Shown: positions 36,639-46,876, counted from the stretch's first letter. The stretch is 64,000 nt of DNA from Thalassospira lucentensis MCCC 1A00383 = DSM 14000 (GCF_000421265.1 NZ_ATWN01000001.1:806001-870000); one strand, 5' to 3'. Numbers and translations: made by a program. Notes: generated by a model not told the origin, from the letters alone.

Positions 36639-37613
36639 ATGAAACGCGCATTATTTGCAGGGATGGCAGTCGCGTTCGCGTTCGGGAGCACCGCAGCCGT
36701 GGCACAGGATCGTGCAGGTTGGCCTGACAGCTTTACTGTCGGCACCGCTTCACAGGGCGGAACGTATTTCGCATATGGTTCTGGCTGGGCAAACCTTGTT
36801 GCCGAAGAGCTTGGCATTTCCGGTGGTGGTGAAGTCACCGGTGGGCCAATGCAGAACATGGCACTGGTTCACACCGGCGAAGCGGCTTTTGGTATGACCA
36901 CAATGGGCCCAGCGGCAGAATCACTTGCCGGGACCAATCCGATTGCACCGGGCGTTCAGATGACCAACGCATGTGCAATGTTCCCGATGTACCAGACACC
37001 GTTCTCGATCACCGCACTTTCGTCTTCGGGGATTAAGTCCGTTGCCGAAATTCCGGCTGGTGCAAAAATTGGTTTTGGTCCAGCAGGCTCGACCTCGGAC
37101 ACCTATTTCCCACGGATGCTGGAAGAACTCGGTGTTGATTTCGAACGCCGCAATGGGGGCTGGTCAGATCTTGGCGGTCAGCTTCAGGATGGGTTGCTTG
37201 ACGTGATCGCGTTCGCAGCCGGTGTCCCGGTTCCGGCCGTGAGCCAGCTTGAAGTTCAGACTGATGTAAACATCATCGAGTTCACTGCTGATGAGCAGCA
37301 AAAGATCATGGATGCATTCCCGGTATCTGAGTTTGATATTGCAGCCGACACCTATACCACGCTGACGGCACCGGCACGTTCAGTGTCGATGTGGAACTTC
37401 GCAATTGCCAATTGTGATCTTCCGGAAAGCTTTGTCTATGCCGCAACCGACGTTGTGATGTCGGACAATGATCGCATGGTGTCAATTCACCGTGCGGCAC
37501 GTTCGACTGTTCCTGCCAACTGGAACAAAAACAAAGTCATGAAGTGGCATCCGGGTGCTGCGAAGTGGTTTAACGAAAATGGTGCGAACATTCCCGCAGA
37601 CATGATCAAATAA
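36639..37613 (+). CDS. TAXI-family TRAP transporter solute-binding protein
   Basis: 324 residues with signal peptide MKRALFAGMAVAFAFGSTAAVA followed by GTASQGGTYFAYGSGWANLV, the hallmark of TAXI proteins. Further family segments are MGPAAESLAG and IGFGPAGSTSDTYFPR. It binds a small organic solute, often a carboxylate, in the periplasm and hands it to the fused TRAP permease encoded next. Ligand unknown. Confidence 0.88.
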   Translation: MKRALFAGMAVAFAFGSTAAVAQDRAGWPDSFTVGTASQGGTYFAYGSGWANLVAEELGISGGGEVTGGPMQNMALVHTGEAAFGMTTMGPAAESLAGTNPIAPGVQMTNACAMFPMYQTPFSITALSSSGIKSVAEIPAGAKIGFGPAGSTSDTYFPRMLEELGVDFERRNGGWSDLGGQLQDGLLDVIAFAAGVPVPAVSQLEVQTDVNIIEFTADEQQKIMDAFPVSEFDIAADTYTTLTAPARSVSMWNFAIANCDLPESFVYAATDVVMSDNDRMVSIHRAARSTVPANWNKNKVMKWHPGAAKWFNENGANIPADMIK

Positions 37614-37634
37614 ATCACGCCTGAGAATGTCGAT

Positions 37635-37667
37635 AAAGCGGGCCGTCCAAGGATGGCGGCCCGCTTT
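37635..37667 (+). terminator. Intercistronic terminator-like hairpin after the TAXI gene
   Basis: AAAGCGGGCCG and CGGCCCGCTTT form a perfect 11-bp stem, followed by more T residues, 22 bp after the TAXI stop. It looks like a full intrinsic terminator, so permease expression would need read-through. Confidence 0.82.
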
Positions 37668-37726
37668 TTTTCAATTGCCGCATGAAGTGGCCAAAAAATA
37701 ATGAACCAAGAGTGTGGGGAAACCTG

Positions 37727-39967
37727 ATGACCGAAAACAGCCAGGTTGAAGACGAACCTCTCATCGCTGAAGGCGTGGATGACGAACCGGTTGAAAGCAA
37801 TCGCCGTCTTTTTGAGGGCAGGGGACTAACCTTCATCACCCTGGCCGCTGCGATCTATGCGGCCTTTCATATGCTTGCCCTGAATGGGGTGTCTTTGTCA
37901 GGCATGACAGGCGGCTTGGTTGATCTTGCATTCTTGCCCGATTTCCCACTTGAAACGTGGAATTTCCGCATAGTCCATGTGGCTGGTGCGTTAGCACTTG
38001 GTTTTCTGTGGTATTCGGCAAACAGCTTTGTCGAAGATAGTACCAGTGAGACACCGCTCCTGGGGTATCTTTCCTATGTCTTGCTGGTACCCGCCTTTGT
38101 TGCCGTTGGAACCGCCGTCAGTTTTGCCTTTGAAATTGACAATGGGGTCATGTGGAATGGCATTGATGCAGGCATTAAATTCAATGAAACATGGCTGTTT
38201 GGCGCGCCATTGATGGTAGCGACCATTGGGGGTATTGTCCTTTCATGGTTCCATAAAACCAGTCGCGAGAAATATTCCCCACCAGATTTCGTGCTGACCG
38301 TCTGTGGTCTGGCTGTTGCGCTCTATTTGATTACGATTTACGGCACATTGATGCGCAACTCGACCGGCACGCCGTTTGCTCCGATCGGCATATCGATTGC
38401 GGCGGTATCGGGAACGCTTTTGATCATGGAGCTCACCCGCCGGGTTGCGGGTCTTGCACTTGTGATCATTGCGACGATCTTTTTGTGCTACGTCTTCGTT
38501 GGTGAATTTCTACCGGGGTTCCTGCAATCACCTGCCATCACGTGGCAGCGTTTCTTTAGTCAGGTTTACACCGATGCCGGCATCCTTGGCCCAACAACGG
38601 CCGTTTCATCGACTTACATCATTCTGTTCATCATCTTTGCAGCCTTCCTTCAGGCATCAAAGGTAGGCGATTATTTCGTCAACTTTGCTTTCTCAGTTGC
38701 GGGGCGGGCGCGGGGTGGCCCGGCAAAGGTTGCGATTTTCGCTTCGGGTTTGATGGGCATGATCAACGGTACGTCGGCTGGCAACGTTGTTGCGACCGGG
38801 TCGCTGACCATTCCTTTGATGAAAAAGGTGGGTTACCACAAGAAAACAGCTGGTGCGATTGAAGCTGCGGCCTCGACCGGCGGGCAGATCATGCCGCCGA
38901 TCATGGGGGCAGGTGCCTTCATCATGGCAGAGATCACCGGCATTCCCTATACCGAGATCGCGATTGCCGCAATTATTCCGGCCATCCTTTATTTCGTCTC
39001 GATCTATTTCATGGTCGATTTCGAAGCCGCCAAGCTTGGTATGCGCGGCATGAGAGAAGACGAGCTGCCGCGCTTTAACCAAATGATCAAAAAGGTATTT
39101 CTTTTCCTTCCGATCATCATCCTGATCATCGCCCTTTTCATGGGCTATTCGGTCATTCGTGCGGGTACTTTGGCCACCGTGGCAGCGGTCGTTGTCAGTT
39201 GGCTGACCCCCCACAGGGTTGGTATTAAATCGGTTGCCAAGGCATTCGAACTGGCTGGGGCAATGTCGATCCAGATCATCGCAGTTTGTGCCTGTGCCGG
39301 TATCATTGTCGGGGTTATCGCCCTGACAGGTGTTGGCGCGCGGTTCTCCAACCTTCTGCTTGGTTTGGCCGAAGCATCTCAGCTGTTGGCGCTAGTGTTT
39401 GCGATGATGATTGCCATTCTTTTAGGCATGGGGATGCCAACAACGGCGGCGTATGCGGTTGCGGCATCTGTGGTTGCGCCAGGGTTAATTGAACTTGGAA
39501 TTGAACCGCTTACAGCACATTTCTTCGTGTTTTACTTTGCGGTTGTTTCGGCAATTACTCCGCCCGTGGCACTCGCGTCTTATGCGGCGGCCGGTATATC
39601 CGGTGCCAATCCGATGGAAACATCGATGGCATCTTTCAAGATCGGCATTGCTGCCTTTATCGTGCCGTTCATGTTCTTCTATAACTCCGCCATTTTGATG
39701 GACGGTACCTATCTGCAGATCGGCCAGGCGCTGGTAACGGCCATTGTTGGCGTGTTCTTATTGTCTTCTGGCGTGCAGGGCTGGTTCCTTGGTAGAACCG
39801 CGGTCTGGTTCCTGCGTATTGCGTTGGTGGCTGCTGCCCTGTTCATGATCGAAGGCGGCATTCTGACCGATCTGATCGGTATCGGGATTGCCATTGCGAC
39901 CTTCTTCATCCAACGGATCGTTAACCCAAAACCGGGAACGACGTTCCGAACAGGTGGTGCGGACTAA
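37727..39967 (+). CDS. TRAP transporter fused permease (4TM + 12TM, TAXI type)
   Basis: 746 residues from MTENSQVEDEPL (GGGGAAA upstream); the frame is open to 37682. An acidic cytoplasmic lead of about 35 residues, a small DctQ-like part, then the DctM-like core with FASGLMGMINGTSAGNVVATG, GGQIMPPIMGAGAFIMAEITG and GMGMPTTAAYAV. These are the hallmarks of fused TAXI-TRAP permeases, which use an ion gradient. It forms a two-gene system with the TAXI protein. Confidence 0.9.
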   Translation: MTENSQVEDEPLIAEGVDDEPVESNRRLFEGRGLTFITLAAAIYAAFHMLALNGVSLSGMTGGLVDLAFLPDFPLETWNFRIVHVAGALALGFLWYSANSFVEDSTSETPLLGYLSYVLLVPAFVAVGTAVSFAFEIDNGVMWNGIDAGIKFNETWLFGAPLMVATIGGIVLSWFHKTSREKYSPPDFVLTVCGLAVALYLITIYGTLMRNSTGTPFAPIGISIAAVSGTLLIMELTRRVAGLALVIIATIFLCYVFVGEFLPGFLQSPAITWQRFFSQVYTDAGILGPTTAVSSTYIILFIIFAAFLQASKVGDYFVNFAFSVAGRARGGPAKVAIFASGLMGMINGTSAGNVVATGSLTIPLMKKVGYHKKTAGAIEAAASTGGQIMPPIMGAGAFIMAEITGIPYTEIAIAAIIPAILYFVSIYFMVDFEAAKLGMRGMREDELPRFNQMIKKVFLFLPIIILIIALFMGYSVIRAGTLATVAAVVVSWLTPHRVGIKSVAKAFELAGAMSIQIIAVCACAGIIVGVIALTGVGARFSNLLLGLAEASQLLALVFAMMIAILLGMGMPTTAAYAVAASVVAPGLIELGIEPLTAHFFVFYFAVVSAITPPVALASYAAAGISGANPMETSMASFKIGIAAFIVPFMFFYNSAILMDGTYLQIGQALVTAIVGVFLLSSGVQGWFLGRTAVWFLRIALVAAALFMIEGGILTDLIGIGIAIATFFIQRIVNPKPGTTFRTGGAD

Positions 39968-39992
39968 CCTCCAGCACACCACCCTAAACGAC

Positions 39993-40024
39993 AAAAGCGC
40001 ACCAGAATCTGGTGCGCTTTTTCT
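39993..40024 (+). terminator. Rho-independent terminator after the TRAP permease
   Basis: AAAAGCGCACCAG and CTGGTGCGCTTTT form a perfect 13-bp stem with loop AAT, then T residues. Confidence 0.92.
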
Positions 40025-40056
40025 TTGGAGATCAAGGCTGTAATGATCAAGCGGTG

Positions 40057-40395
40057 TTATTCCACGACCTTTTTTACAAACTCTGATTTCAGTCCCATTT
40101 GCCCAATGCCCGGTATTTTGCAATCGATATCGTGATCGCCACCGACAAGGCGGATATTCTTCACCTTGGTGCCAACTTTGACAACGGACGAAGATCCCTT
40201 GACCTTGAGGTCCTTGATCACAGAAACGGTATCGCCATCCGCAAGGGGAGTGCCGTTGGAATCGCGAATGACATTTTCTGATGCCGCATCACCGCTTGCT
40301 GACCATTCATGTGCGCATTCTGGACAAATCAACAATTCACCATCTTCATAGGTGTAAGCTGACTGGCATTTAGGGCAGGGTGGTAGTTCGCTCAT
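40057..40395 (-). CDS. PhnA/YjdM-like zinc-ribbon protein
   Basis: 112 residues from [10 protein letters not shown]. An N-terminal zinc ribbon ([21 protein letters not shown]) is followed by an SH3-like domain with [17 protein letters not shown] and a conserved C-terminal KSEFVKKV. This is the YjdM (formerly PhnA) family. Despite the old name, a role in phosphonate use is not established. Confidence 0.88.
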   Translation of the reverse strand: MSELPPCPKCQSAYTYEDGELLICPECAHEWSASGDAASENVIRDSNGTPLADGDTVSVIKDLKVKGSSSVVKVGTKVKNIRLVGGDHDIDCKIPGIGQMGLKSEFVKKVVE

Positions 40396-40503
40396 GTCTT
40401 GGGCCTTTGTGATGTGGTTTGCGTTGCTACGAACACAGCCCGGCATCTTTCAGGCTGTTTGGCCTGTAAGGCATTATAGATGTTTGATCTGAGTCGGAAG
40501 GAA

Positions 40504-40593
<90 letters not shown>

Positions 40594-40753
40594 GCAAAAT
40601 CGGTTGGAGCATATCGCTCTGGGCGCTTTCAATAAATTGGCAGTGCCTTACTGTCAATAGGGCAATCGCGTATTGTATCAAAAGCTGGTCAAAAAGCACC
40701 GATACAGTATGGTGGCCGCAACTCTGGATCGACGTTCATCAGGCTGATTTCTC

Positions 40754-41578
40754 GTGTTTTATTTTTTTTCCAAAACCGTTGGCTATCTGATCAATATTGG
40801 ATTGGTCCATGGGGTTATTCTTTTACTGCTTGTGCTGTTGATATGCCTGAAGCGAACCCGCCGATTTGCCGTTATGTCGTTGATTGGCGTTACCGTCATG
40901 ACGGTGTTGATCACAATCATCCCCGTTGGGGGATTTCTGTCACACACGCTTGAAACACGGTTTGCCAAGCCAGATCTGGATCATACCGAGTTTGCCGGCG
41001 TTATTACCTTGTCTGGTACTATTGATCCCGCAAGTTACCTAAATCGCGGCGATGTGCAGTTTTTAAGCGCCCCGGACCGGGTGTTTACGATGTTGCGCCT
41101 TGCCAATCGCCATCCTGACAAACCGGTGATTTTTACGGGTAAGGACGGCGTCTTGGTCGATCGTGGGTTTAGTGAAGCGGAAGTCTTGCAAAAATGGCTA
41201 AGCGATTCGCGCCTGCGAACCCCGAACATGTATTTTGAGACCGAAGCACGTAACACACATGAGAATGCTGTGAACACGCGCACATTGGTCTTTGGCCGTT
41301 GGCCGGAAAAATCACAAAAGCCTTGGGTCTTGGTGACTTCAGCTGATCATATGCCACGCGCTGTTGGTGTTTTCCGCCAAGCAGGATGGAAAATTATTGC
41401 CTATCCGGTCGGAAGATTCACTTCTGATGACCTTCATTTAGCAAGTCTTAACGTCTCAGGCGCTATCAAATCCCTAAGCCGTGGTCTGCGTGAATGGGCT
41501 GGATTGACCGCCTATTACTGGACCGGGCGAACAGATGAATGGTTTCCTGGGCCTAAGCCTAAGGATGCTGGTAACTGA
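40754..41578 (+). CDS. DUF218 (ElyC/YdcF-like) membrane protein
   Basis: 274 residues: two hydrophobic segments near the N-terminus (about 10-30 and 38-60), then a DUF218 domain with VITLSGTID, the diagnostic EARNTHENAVNT and LVTSADHMPRA. ElyC in E. coli affects peptidoglycan and lipid-carrier metabolism. Placement directly before a transglycosylase, RlpA and a D,D-carboxypeptidase fits an envelope role here (inference). Confidence 0.83.
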   Translation: MFYFFSKTVGYLINIGLVHGVILLLLVLLICLKRTRRFAVMSLIGVTVMTVLITIIPVGGFLSHTLETRFAKPDLDHTEFAGVITLSGTIDPASYLNRGDVQFLSAPDRVFTMLRLANRHPDKPVIFTGKDGVLVDRGFSEAEVLQKWLSDSRLRTPNMYFETEARNTHENAVNTRTLVFGRWPEKSQKPWVLVTSADHMPRAVGVFRQAGWKIIAYPVGRFTSDDLHLASLNVSGAIKSLSRGLREWAGLTAYYWTGRTDEWFPGPKPKDAGN

Positions 41579-41598
41579 TATCTTGGATGAGGCTTTTG

Positions 41599-42603
41599 AT
41601 GAAATTCTGGAAACTCCTGACTGCCGCTTCCGCACTTGCCGTAATCACCGCAAGCGCGCCTGCCTTTGCGCAGACTGACGAAAAGCTTCCGGAATTCACC
41701 ACTGAAGGGTTCGAAGACTGGCTTGTCGCCTTTAAAAAAGAAGCTGCTGCCAAGGGCATTTCAGAACCGACGCTTGAAATCGCGTTTGCCAACACCAAAC
41801 CAATCCCGAAGGTCATCGAATATGACCGCAGCCAACCTGAATTCAAACTGACGTTCGAGCAATACATTCAGCGAGTTGTTCCGCAATCGCGCATCAACGA
41901 AGGTCGCGCGAAATATGCAGAGAACCGCGCCGTCATTGATGCCGCCGCCAAGAAATATGGGGTGCCTGGTCAATATTTGACGGCGTTCTGGGGAATTGAA
42001 ACCGGGTTTGGTCGACATACGGGTGGTTACTCGGTGGTCGATTCACTTGCCACACTGGCGTTCGAAGGTCGGCGGGCGGAATACTTCCGCAAAGAGCTTA
42101 TGAATGCGCTGACGATCATTGATGCCGGACATATTGCGGCTGAGGACATGACCGGATCATGGGCCGGTGCAATGGGGCAAGCCCAATTCATGCCATCGAC
42201 CTTCCTGAACTATGCCCGTGACGGGAACGACGACGGAAAGATTGACCTCTGGGGCGCAAAGGAAGATGTCTTTGCATCCGCAGCGAACTATCTTTCAACG
42301 GTTGGTTGGAATGCTGATGAGCGCTGGGGTCGTGAAATTACGCTTCCCAAGGATTTCGACAAGGAACTCGAAGGACGTGATATTCGCAAACCGATCAGCG
42401 AATGGCAAAAAGTTGGCGTTAGAATGCCAAATGGCGGTGATCTTCCCAAAGCAGATATGGATGCATCGATTGTCATCGTAAATGACGGTGAAGGTCCCGC
42501 ATATATGGTTTATAACAATTTCCACACCATCATGCATTGGAACCGGTCGACATACTTTGCCATTGCTGTTGGCACCTTGGCCGATGCAATCGCCGGGTAC
42601 TAA
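41599..42603 (+). CDS. Lytic murein transglycosylase (MltB family)
   Basis: 334 residues from MKFWKLL, chosen for GAGG six bases upstream; an ATG at 41587 would add four residues. Signal peptide to about AFAQ, no lipobox, so periplasmic and not a lipoprotein. The catalytic glutamate is Glu134 in FWGIETGFGRHTG; GSWAGAMGQAQFMPSTFLNYARD is the second family signature. It cleaves glycan strands to 1,6-anhydro-MurNAc products. Confidence 0.9.
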   Translation: MKFWKLLTAASALAVITASAPAFAQTDEKLPEFTTEGFEDWLVAFKKEAAAKGISEPTLEIAFANTKPIPKVIEYDRSQPEFKLTFEQYIQRVVPQSRINEGRAKYAENRAVIDAAAKKYGVPGQYLTAFWGIETGFGRHTGGYSVVDSLATLAFEGRRAEYFRKELMNALTIIDAGHIAAEDMTGSWAGAMGQAQFMPSTFLNYARDGNDDGKIDLWGAKEDVFASAANYLSTVGWNADERWGREITLPKDFDKELEGRDIRKPISEWQKVGVRMPNGGDLPKADMDASIVIVNDGEGPAYMVYNNFHTIMHWNRSTYFAIAVGTLADAIAGY

Positions 42604-42678
42604 GATTAAGCATACGCCATGTGATATTCAGTGACGGATGTTACAAAGAACAGAGCATCTTTAAGCGGGGACACCTTG

Positions 42679-43746
42679 ATGCCAGATACGAATAACAGTG
42701 CGTTTAGACGGATGTTTACCAAAGGACGCATTGGTATCACTGCTGTTGCCTTGGGGGTGCTGCTTTCAGGTTGTGCCGAAACCCAGCTCGCAGTTCACGG
42801 GGCAAAACGCCTCGGGGGTGGTCAGTCTCAGCCAACCCAGGTTGGACACTATAAAATTGGTAACCCGTATGAGATTGCAGGGCAGTGGTACTATCCAGCC
42901 GTCGATTATGAATATAGCGAGACCGGCATTGCTTCTTGGTATGGGCCAAAATTCCATGGCAAGAAAACCGCGAACGGTGAAACTTTCGACCAGTACGAAA
43001 TTTCAGCGGCCCACAGAACCCTACCTTTGCCAAGTGTCGTGCGTGTTACCAACCTTGAAAACGGACGTTCGCTAAAAGTGCGTGTCAATGATCGAGGTCC
43101 ATTTGCTCATAGCCGGATCATCGACATGTCGCGCCGTGCAGCCCAATTGCTCGGGTTTGAGAAAAAGGGTACGGCCAAAGTCCTTGTGGAAGTAGTCGAA
43201 CTCGACAGCAAACAGATGGCCGCCATTGCAAAAGGCGAAGCCGCGCCAACAGTTGCAGTATCAGCCGCCGAACAGAAAACTGTCACGGCAGCACCGCGTG
43301 ATACCGTGGAAACGGTGCGTCTTGATGATGGTCCAATCACGGATAGTGGCGAGCCAACCACGTCTAAAATTATCCTGACACCACCACCAAGCACGCAGGC
43401 CAGTGTCGAACAAAACTCCCTTGAAGGTACAATCGAAGAAGCGGCCGTCATCAGCGTAGAGCCGGTGACGACATCGGCGATCTATGTTCAGGCAGGTGCC
43501 TTTTCGATCTATGACAATGCGCTTAATCTGCGCAATCGTCTGTATGACATGGGCCCAAGCAAGATAGAACCGATTGAGGTTAAAGGGACGACATTTTACC
43601 GTGTTCGACTAGGTCCGCTTAATACCGTTCCCGAAGCAGACATTTTGCTCGAACGGGTGATTGCGACAGGCCAGAACGGTGCAAAAGTTGTGGTCGAATG
43701 TGCAGAAAACGTGGGAGGGGCGCCGAAATCAAGTTCGGTTTGCTAA
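42679..43746 (+). CDS. rlpA: Septal ring lytic transglycosylase/lipoprotein RlpA
   Basis: 355 residues from the ATG at 42679 (GGGGACA upstream; an in-frame GTG at 42631 is less likely). Lipobox LLSGC with Cys32. The double-psi beta-barrel domain spans about 82-175 (ETGIASWYGPKFHGKKTANG, then VRVNDRGPF), and a SPOR domain about 270-345 (AIYVQAGAFSIYDNA...). RlpA degrades denuded glycan at the septum; SPOR binds such glycan. Confidence 0.9.
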   Translation: MPDTNNSAFRRMFTKGRIGITAVALGVLLSGCAETQLAVHGAKRLGGGQSQPTQVGHYKIGNPYEIAGQWYYPAVDYEYSETGIASWYGPKFHGKKTANGETFDQYEISAAHRTLPLPSVVRVTNLENGRSLKVRVNDRGPFAHSRIIDMSRRAAQLLGFEKKGTAKVLVEVVELDSKQMAAIAKGEAAPTVAVSAAEQKTVTAAPRDTVETVRLDDGPITDSGEPTTSKIILTPPPSTQASVEQNSLEGTIEEAAVISVEPVTTSAIYVQAGAFSIYDNALNLRNRLYDMGPSKIEPIEVKGTTFYRVRLGPLNTVPEADILLERVIATGQNGAKVVVECAENVGGAPKSSSVC

Positions 43747-43936
43747 ACATCGTTTATGGTTTTTGATCTGTTTGAGAATGGCACAGGCTCAGAAGTCTAT
43801 GCGGCAAACAGATTTTTGTTTTATGAGAAAACTCTCAGGCTGTTGCACAATTTTGCCGGATTTGCGACATAAGCAACAGCTTGAAGACGCCGGTCGCCCG
43901 GTACAACTGAATTCTAGTTTACAAGGTTAGGACGCT

Positions 43937-45109
43937 ATGACTTTGATGCCGCCAATTCCGTTCAAGAAACGTCTGAACCGAGTAGTGGCAGGTGCCGCGA
44001 TACTTGGGTCTATTATGGCGATGTCAATGACCAGCGCCCATGCTCTTGAGACGAATGCGCGCGAAGCCTTTATCATGGACTTTGATACCGGCACTGTTCT
44101 GTTGGACAAGGAAGGCGATACGCTGACTGAACCGGCCTCCATGACCAAAATGATGACTGTCCATATGCTGTTTAAGCATATTAAGGACGGCAGTGTATCT
44201 ATGGATGATACGTTCCACGTCAGCGAAAAAGCCTGGCGCAAGGGCGGTTCCAAGATGTTTGTTGAGGTAAACTCCGACGTCTCTGTTTCTGACCTGCTGC
44301 ACGGAATTATCGTACAATCGGGAAATGACGCCGCCATCGTCGTTGCAGAGGGGCTGGCCGGGACAGAAGATGCCTTTGCCACGGAAATGACCGAAGAAGC
44401 CCGCAACATCGGCATGACCAAGTCGGTGTTTAAAAATGCGACAGGCTGGCCGGCAGAAGGGCATCTTGTCACCGTTCATGACCTTGCCACACTGGCGCGC
44501 GATACAATTCGCGATTTCCCGGAACTCTACAAACTCTATTCAGTTAAAGAATTTACCTATAACGGCATCCGTCAACCCAACCGTAACCCGCTTTTGGGGA
44601 CCAGCGCCGGTGTAGATGGACTTAAAACCGGTCATACTGAAACGGCTGGTTATGGCCTAACGGCGTCAGCTGAGCGCGATGGTCGTCGTTTGATCCTTGT
44701 CGTGAATGGTCTTGGGTCGGTGCGTGAACGTCGTACCGAATCACAGAAACTTCTTGATTGGGGTTTCCGTGAGTTTGACAATTACGATCTGTTTGCCAAG
44801 GACGAAACAGTTGGTTCGGCCAATGTCTGGCTTGGTGCGGAAACAAAGGTTGACCTTGTTTCGGATAAGGACATTCTTCTGACCTTGCCACGCAGTGCGC
44901 GTAATGACATGAAAGTTTCCGTTGTTTACGAGGGACCGATCCCCGCACCGATTACCAAGGGCGCACAAGTCGCGTCGTTGAAAGTCGAAATGGCTGATCA
45001 GGAAACCCGTGAATTCCCGCTCTATGCCGCACATGATGTCGGCCGCCTTGGGTTCATTGGCCGCATTGGGGCTGCGATCAAATATCTGCTGTGGGGAGCA
45101 AACGGGTGA
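43937..45109 (+). CDS. dacC: D-alanyl-D-alanine carboxypeptidase (PBP5/6 family)
   Basis: 390 residues: signal peptide to about residue 36, serine peptidase motifs SMTK (68-71), SGN (128-130) and KTG (230-232), then a beta-rich C-terminal domain (about 285-370) and a final amphipathic helix (IGRIGAAIKYLLW) for membrane attachment. It trims the terminal D-Ala from pentapeptides. The stop codon overlaps the GTG start of tmk. Confidence 0.9.
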   Translation: MTLMPPIPFKKRLNRVVAGAAILGSIMAMSMTSAHALETNAREAFIMDFDTGTVLLDKEGDTLTEPASMTKMMTVHMLFKHIKDGSVSMDDTFHVSEKAWRKGGSKMFVEVNSDVSVSDLLHGIIVQSGNDAAIVVAEGLAGTEDAFATEMTEEARNIGMTKSVFKNATGWPAEGHLVTVHDLATLARDTIRDFPELYKLYSVKEFTYNGIRQPNRNPLLGTSAGVDGLKTGHTETAGYGLTASAERDGRRLILVVNGLGSVRERRTESQKLLDWGFREFDNYDLFAKDETVGSANVWLGAETKVDLVSDKDILLTLPRSARNDMKVSVVYEGPIPAPITKGAQVASLKVEMADQETREFPLYAAHDVGRLGFIGRIGAAIKYLLWGANG

Positions 45110-45762
45110 GTGAAAAGCCCGGCCTTTTCATCAGTTTTGAAGGCGGCGAAGGCAGCGGAAAAACCACTCAAATTCGACGTCTTGAAGAATGGTTCCGCCA
45201 TCAGGGACGCGACGTTGTCGTCACCCGCGAACCGGGTGGGTCACCTGGTGCTGAGGAAATCCGTAACCTGTTGCTCACCGGAGATCCCGGTCGCTGGGAT
45301 GCCGTGACAGAGGCTTTCTTGATGTTTGCTTCACGCCGTGATCATGTTGAACGCACCATTCGACCGGCCTTGGCCGATGGTAAAATTGTTCTGTGTGACC
45401 GGTTTGCCGACTCATCGGTTGCCTATCAGGGTTATGGCCATGGATTGGGGGCCGAGTACATCCGCAATCTCTGGGCTTTGGCGATTGGCGATTTCAAACC
45501 GGACCTTACCTTGATCTTTGATCTGCCAATTGAAGTCGGTCTTGACCGGGCAGGGGCACGGTTTGCCAATGTCAGTGCGGCAGAAGATCGGTTTGAGCGC
45601 ATGGGCGTGGAATTTCATCAGCGTCTGCGTGACGGGTTCAAGGAAATTTCGCAAGCGGATGCGGATCGCTGCCGCATGATTGATGCCAACAGTGACATAG
45701 ATACTGTCGCCGAACGAATGATTTTCGCGGTGAAAGACGGTCTAACCGGGCAGGGGAGCTAA
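45106..45762 (+). CDS. tmk: Thymidylate kinase
   Basis: 218 residues starting at GTG 45106, which overlaps the carboxypeptidase stop (GTGA) and has GGGGAG upstream. P-loop FEGGEGSGKTTQ, DR(F/Y) motif DRFADSSVAYQGYG and the Asp-rich C-terminal lid are present. It phosphorylates dTMP to dTDP. Followed four bases later by holB, a common arrangement. Confidence 0.94.
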   Translation: MSEKPGLFISFEGGEGSGKTTQIRRLEEWFRHQGRDVVVTREPGGSPGAEEIRNLLLTGDPGRWDAVTEAFLMFASRRDHVERTIRPALADGKIVLCDRFADSSVAYQGYGHGLGAEYIRNLWALAIGDFKPDLTLIFDLPIEVGLDRAGARFANVSAAEDRFERMGVEFHQRLRDGFKEISQADADRCRMIDANSDIDTVAERMIFAVKDGLTGQGS

Positions 45763-45766
45763 CCTT

Positions 45767-46876
45767 ATGGCCCGTGCTGACGAGACGGAAACCGACGACG
45801 ACATTTTTTCCCCACGTAAAAACGATGCCTTTCTGGGCCACGAAGAGGCCGAGAAAACCATTCTGGATGCCTGGAACAGCAAACGCATGCATCATGCGTG
45901 GCTGTTGTGTGGCCCGCGTGGGGTTGGCAAAGCGACACTTGCTTACCGAATGGCGCGCTTTATCCTTTCGGGCGGCGAGGCTGACGGTGGTGCAGGTTTA
46001 TTTGGTGACAGCCCAAATGGTCTTTACGTCGACCCTGAAAATCCGGTTTTTCGCCGTATTGCCGGTGGTGGGCACGGTGACCTCAAAGTCATTGAACGCA
46101 AATATGATGAAAAGAAAAAGCGTCTACAGGGCGAAATTACGGTCGATAGTGTGCGGACGGTTGGCAATTTCATGTCTAAAACCTCGGCCGAGGGCGGGTG
46201 GCGTGTTGTCATTGTCGATGCGGCAGACGAGCTTAACCGAAATGCTGCCAATGCGATTCTGAAGGTTCTGGAAGAACCGCCTGCCAACGCCCTGATGATC
46301 CTGGTTGCGCATCATCCGGGCCGGTTGTTGCCGACAATCCGGTCACGCTGTCGCCGTCTTAATCTTGGGGTACTTGAAGAACATCAGGTTGTTGATCTTT
46401 TGGGGCGTTGTTGCCCGGACATGGATCTTGGCGATCGCGATGCATTGTCTGGTTTAGCCGAAGGCAGTGTCGGCCGCGCCTTACAGCTTCACAAAGTTGG
46501 CGGGCTTGAGCTTTATACCGAGTTGGTCACCCTTATTGCTGCACTCCCCAATGCGGATGTCGCCGGACAACACAAGTTTGCCGAACGTTTTTCCGCCGCC
46601 GATAAGGATGCATCGTTCGCGACAATCACCGAACTTTTGCATTGGTGGCTGGCACGGATGATCCGTTTTGCCGCTACTGGCCAAGCACCACGCGAGATTG
46701 TGGACGGTGAATTACCAGCCATGCAGCGTATGGCAGCATCGCAACCGCTTGATCAATGGCTAGAGGTATGGGAAAAGATCAACGAATTGATGGGCGCGAC
46801 CCGTGGTTTGCATCTTGATCGTAAACAAGCCTTGCTGAATGCGTTCTTCATGCTTGAAGAAACCATGCGAAACTGA
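45767..46876 (+). CDS. holB: DNA polymerase III subunit delta'
   Basis: 369 residues. An AAA+ core with GPRGVGKATLAYRMARF, VVIVDAADELNRNAANAILKVLEEPP and the arginine-containing SRCRRL segment. It is a stator of the clamp-loader complex. The tmk-holB-metG-tatD order and spacing are typical of alphaproteobacteria. The delta' zinc module cysteines between Walker A and B are not evident. Confidence 0.9.
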   Translation: MARADETETDDDIFSPRKNDAFLGHEEAEKTILDAWNSKRMHHAWLLCGPRGVGKATLAYRMARFILSGGEADGGAGLFGDSPNGLYVDPENPVFRRIAGGGHGDLKVIERKYDEKKKRLQGEITVDSVRTVGNFMSKTSAEGGWRVVIVDAADELNRNAANAILKVLEEPPANALMILVAHHPGRLLPTIRSRCRRLNLGVLEEHQVVDLLGRCCPDMDLGDRDALSGLAEGSVGRALQLHKVGGLELYTELVTLIAALPNADVAGQHKFAERFSAADKDASFATITELLHWWLARMIRFAATGQAPREIVDGELPAMQRMAASQPLDQWLEVWEKINELMGATRGLHLDRKQALLNAFFMLEETMRN

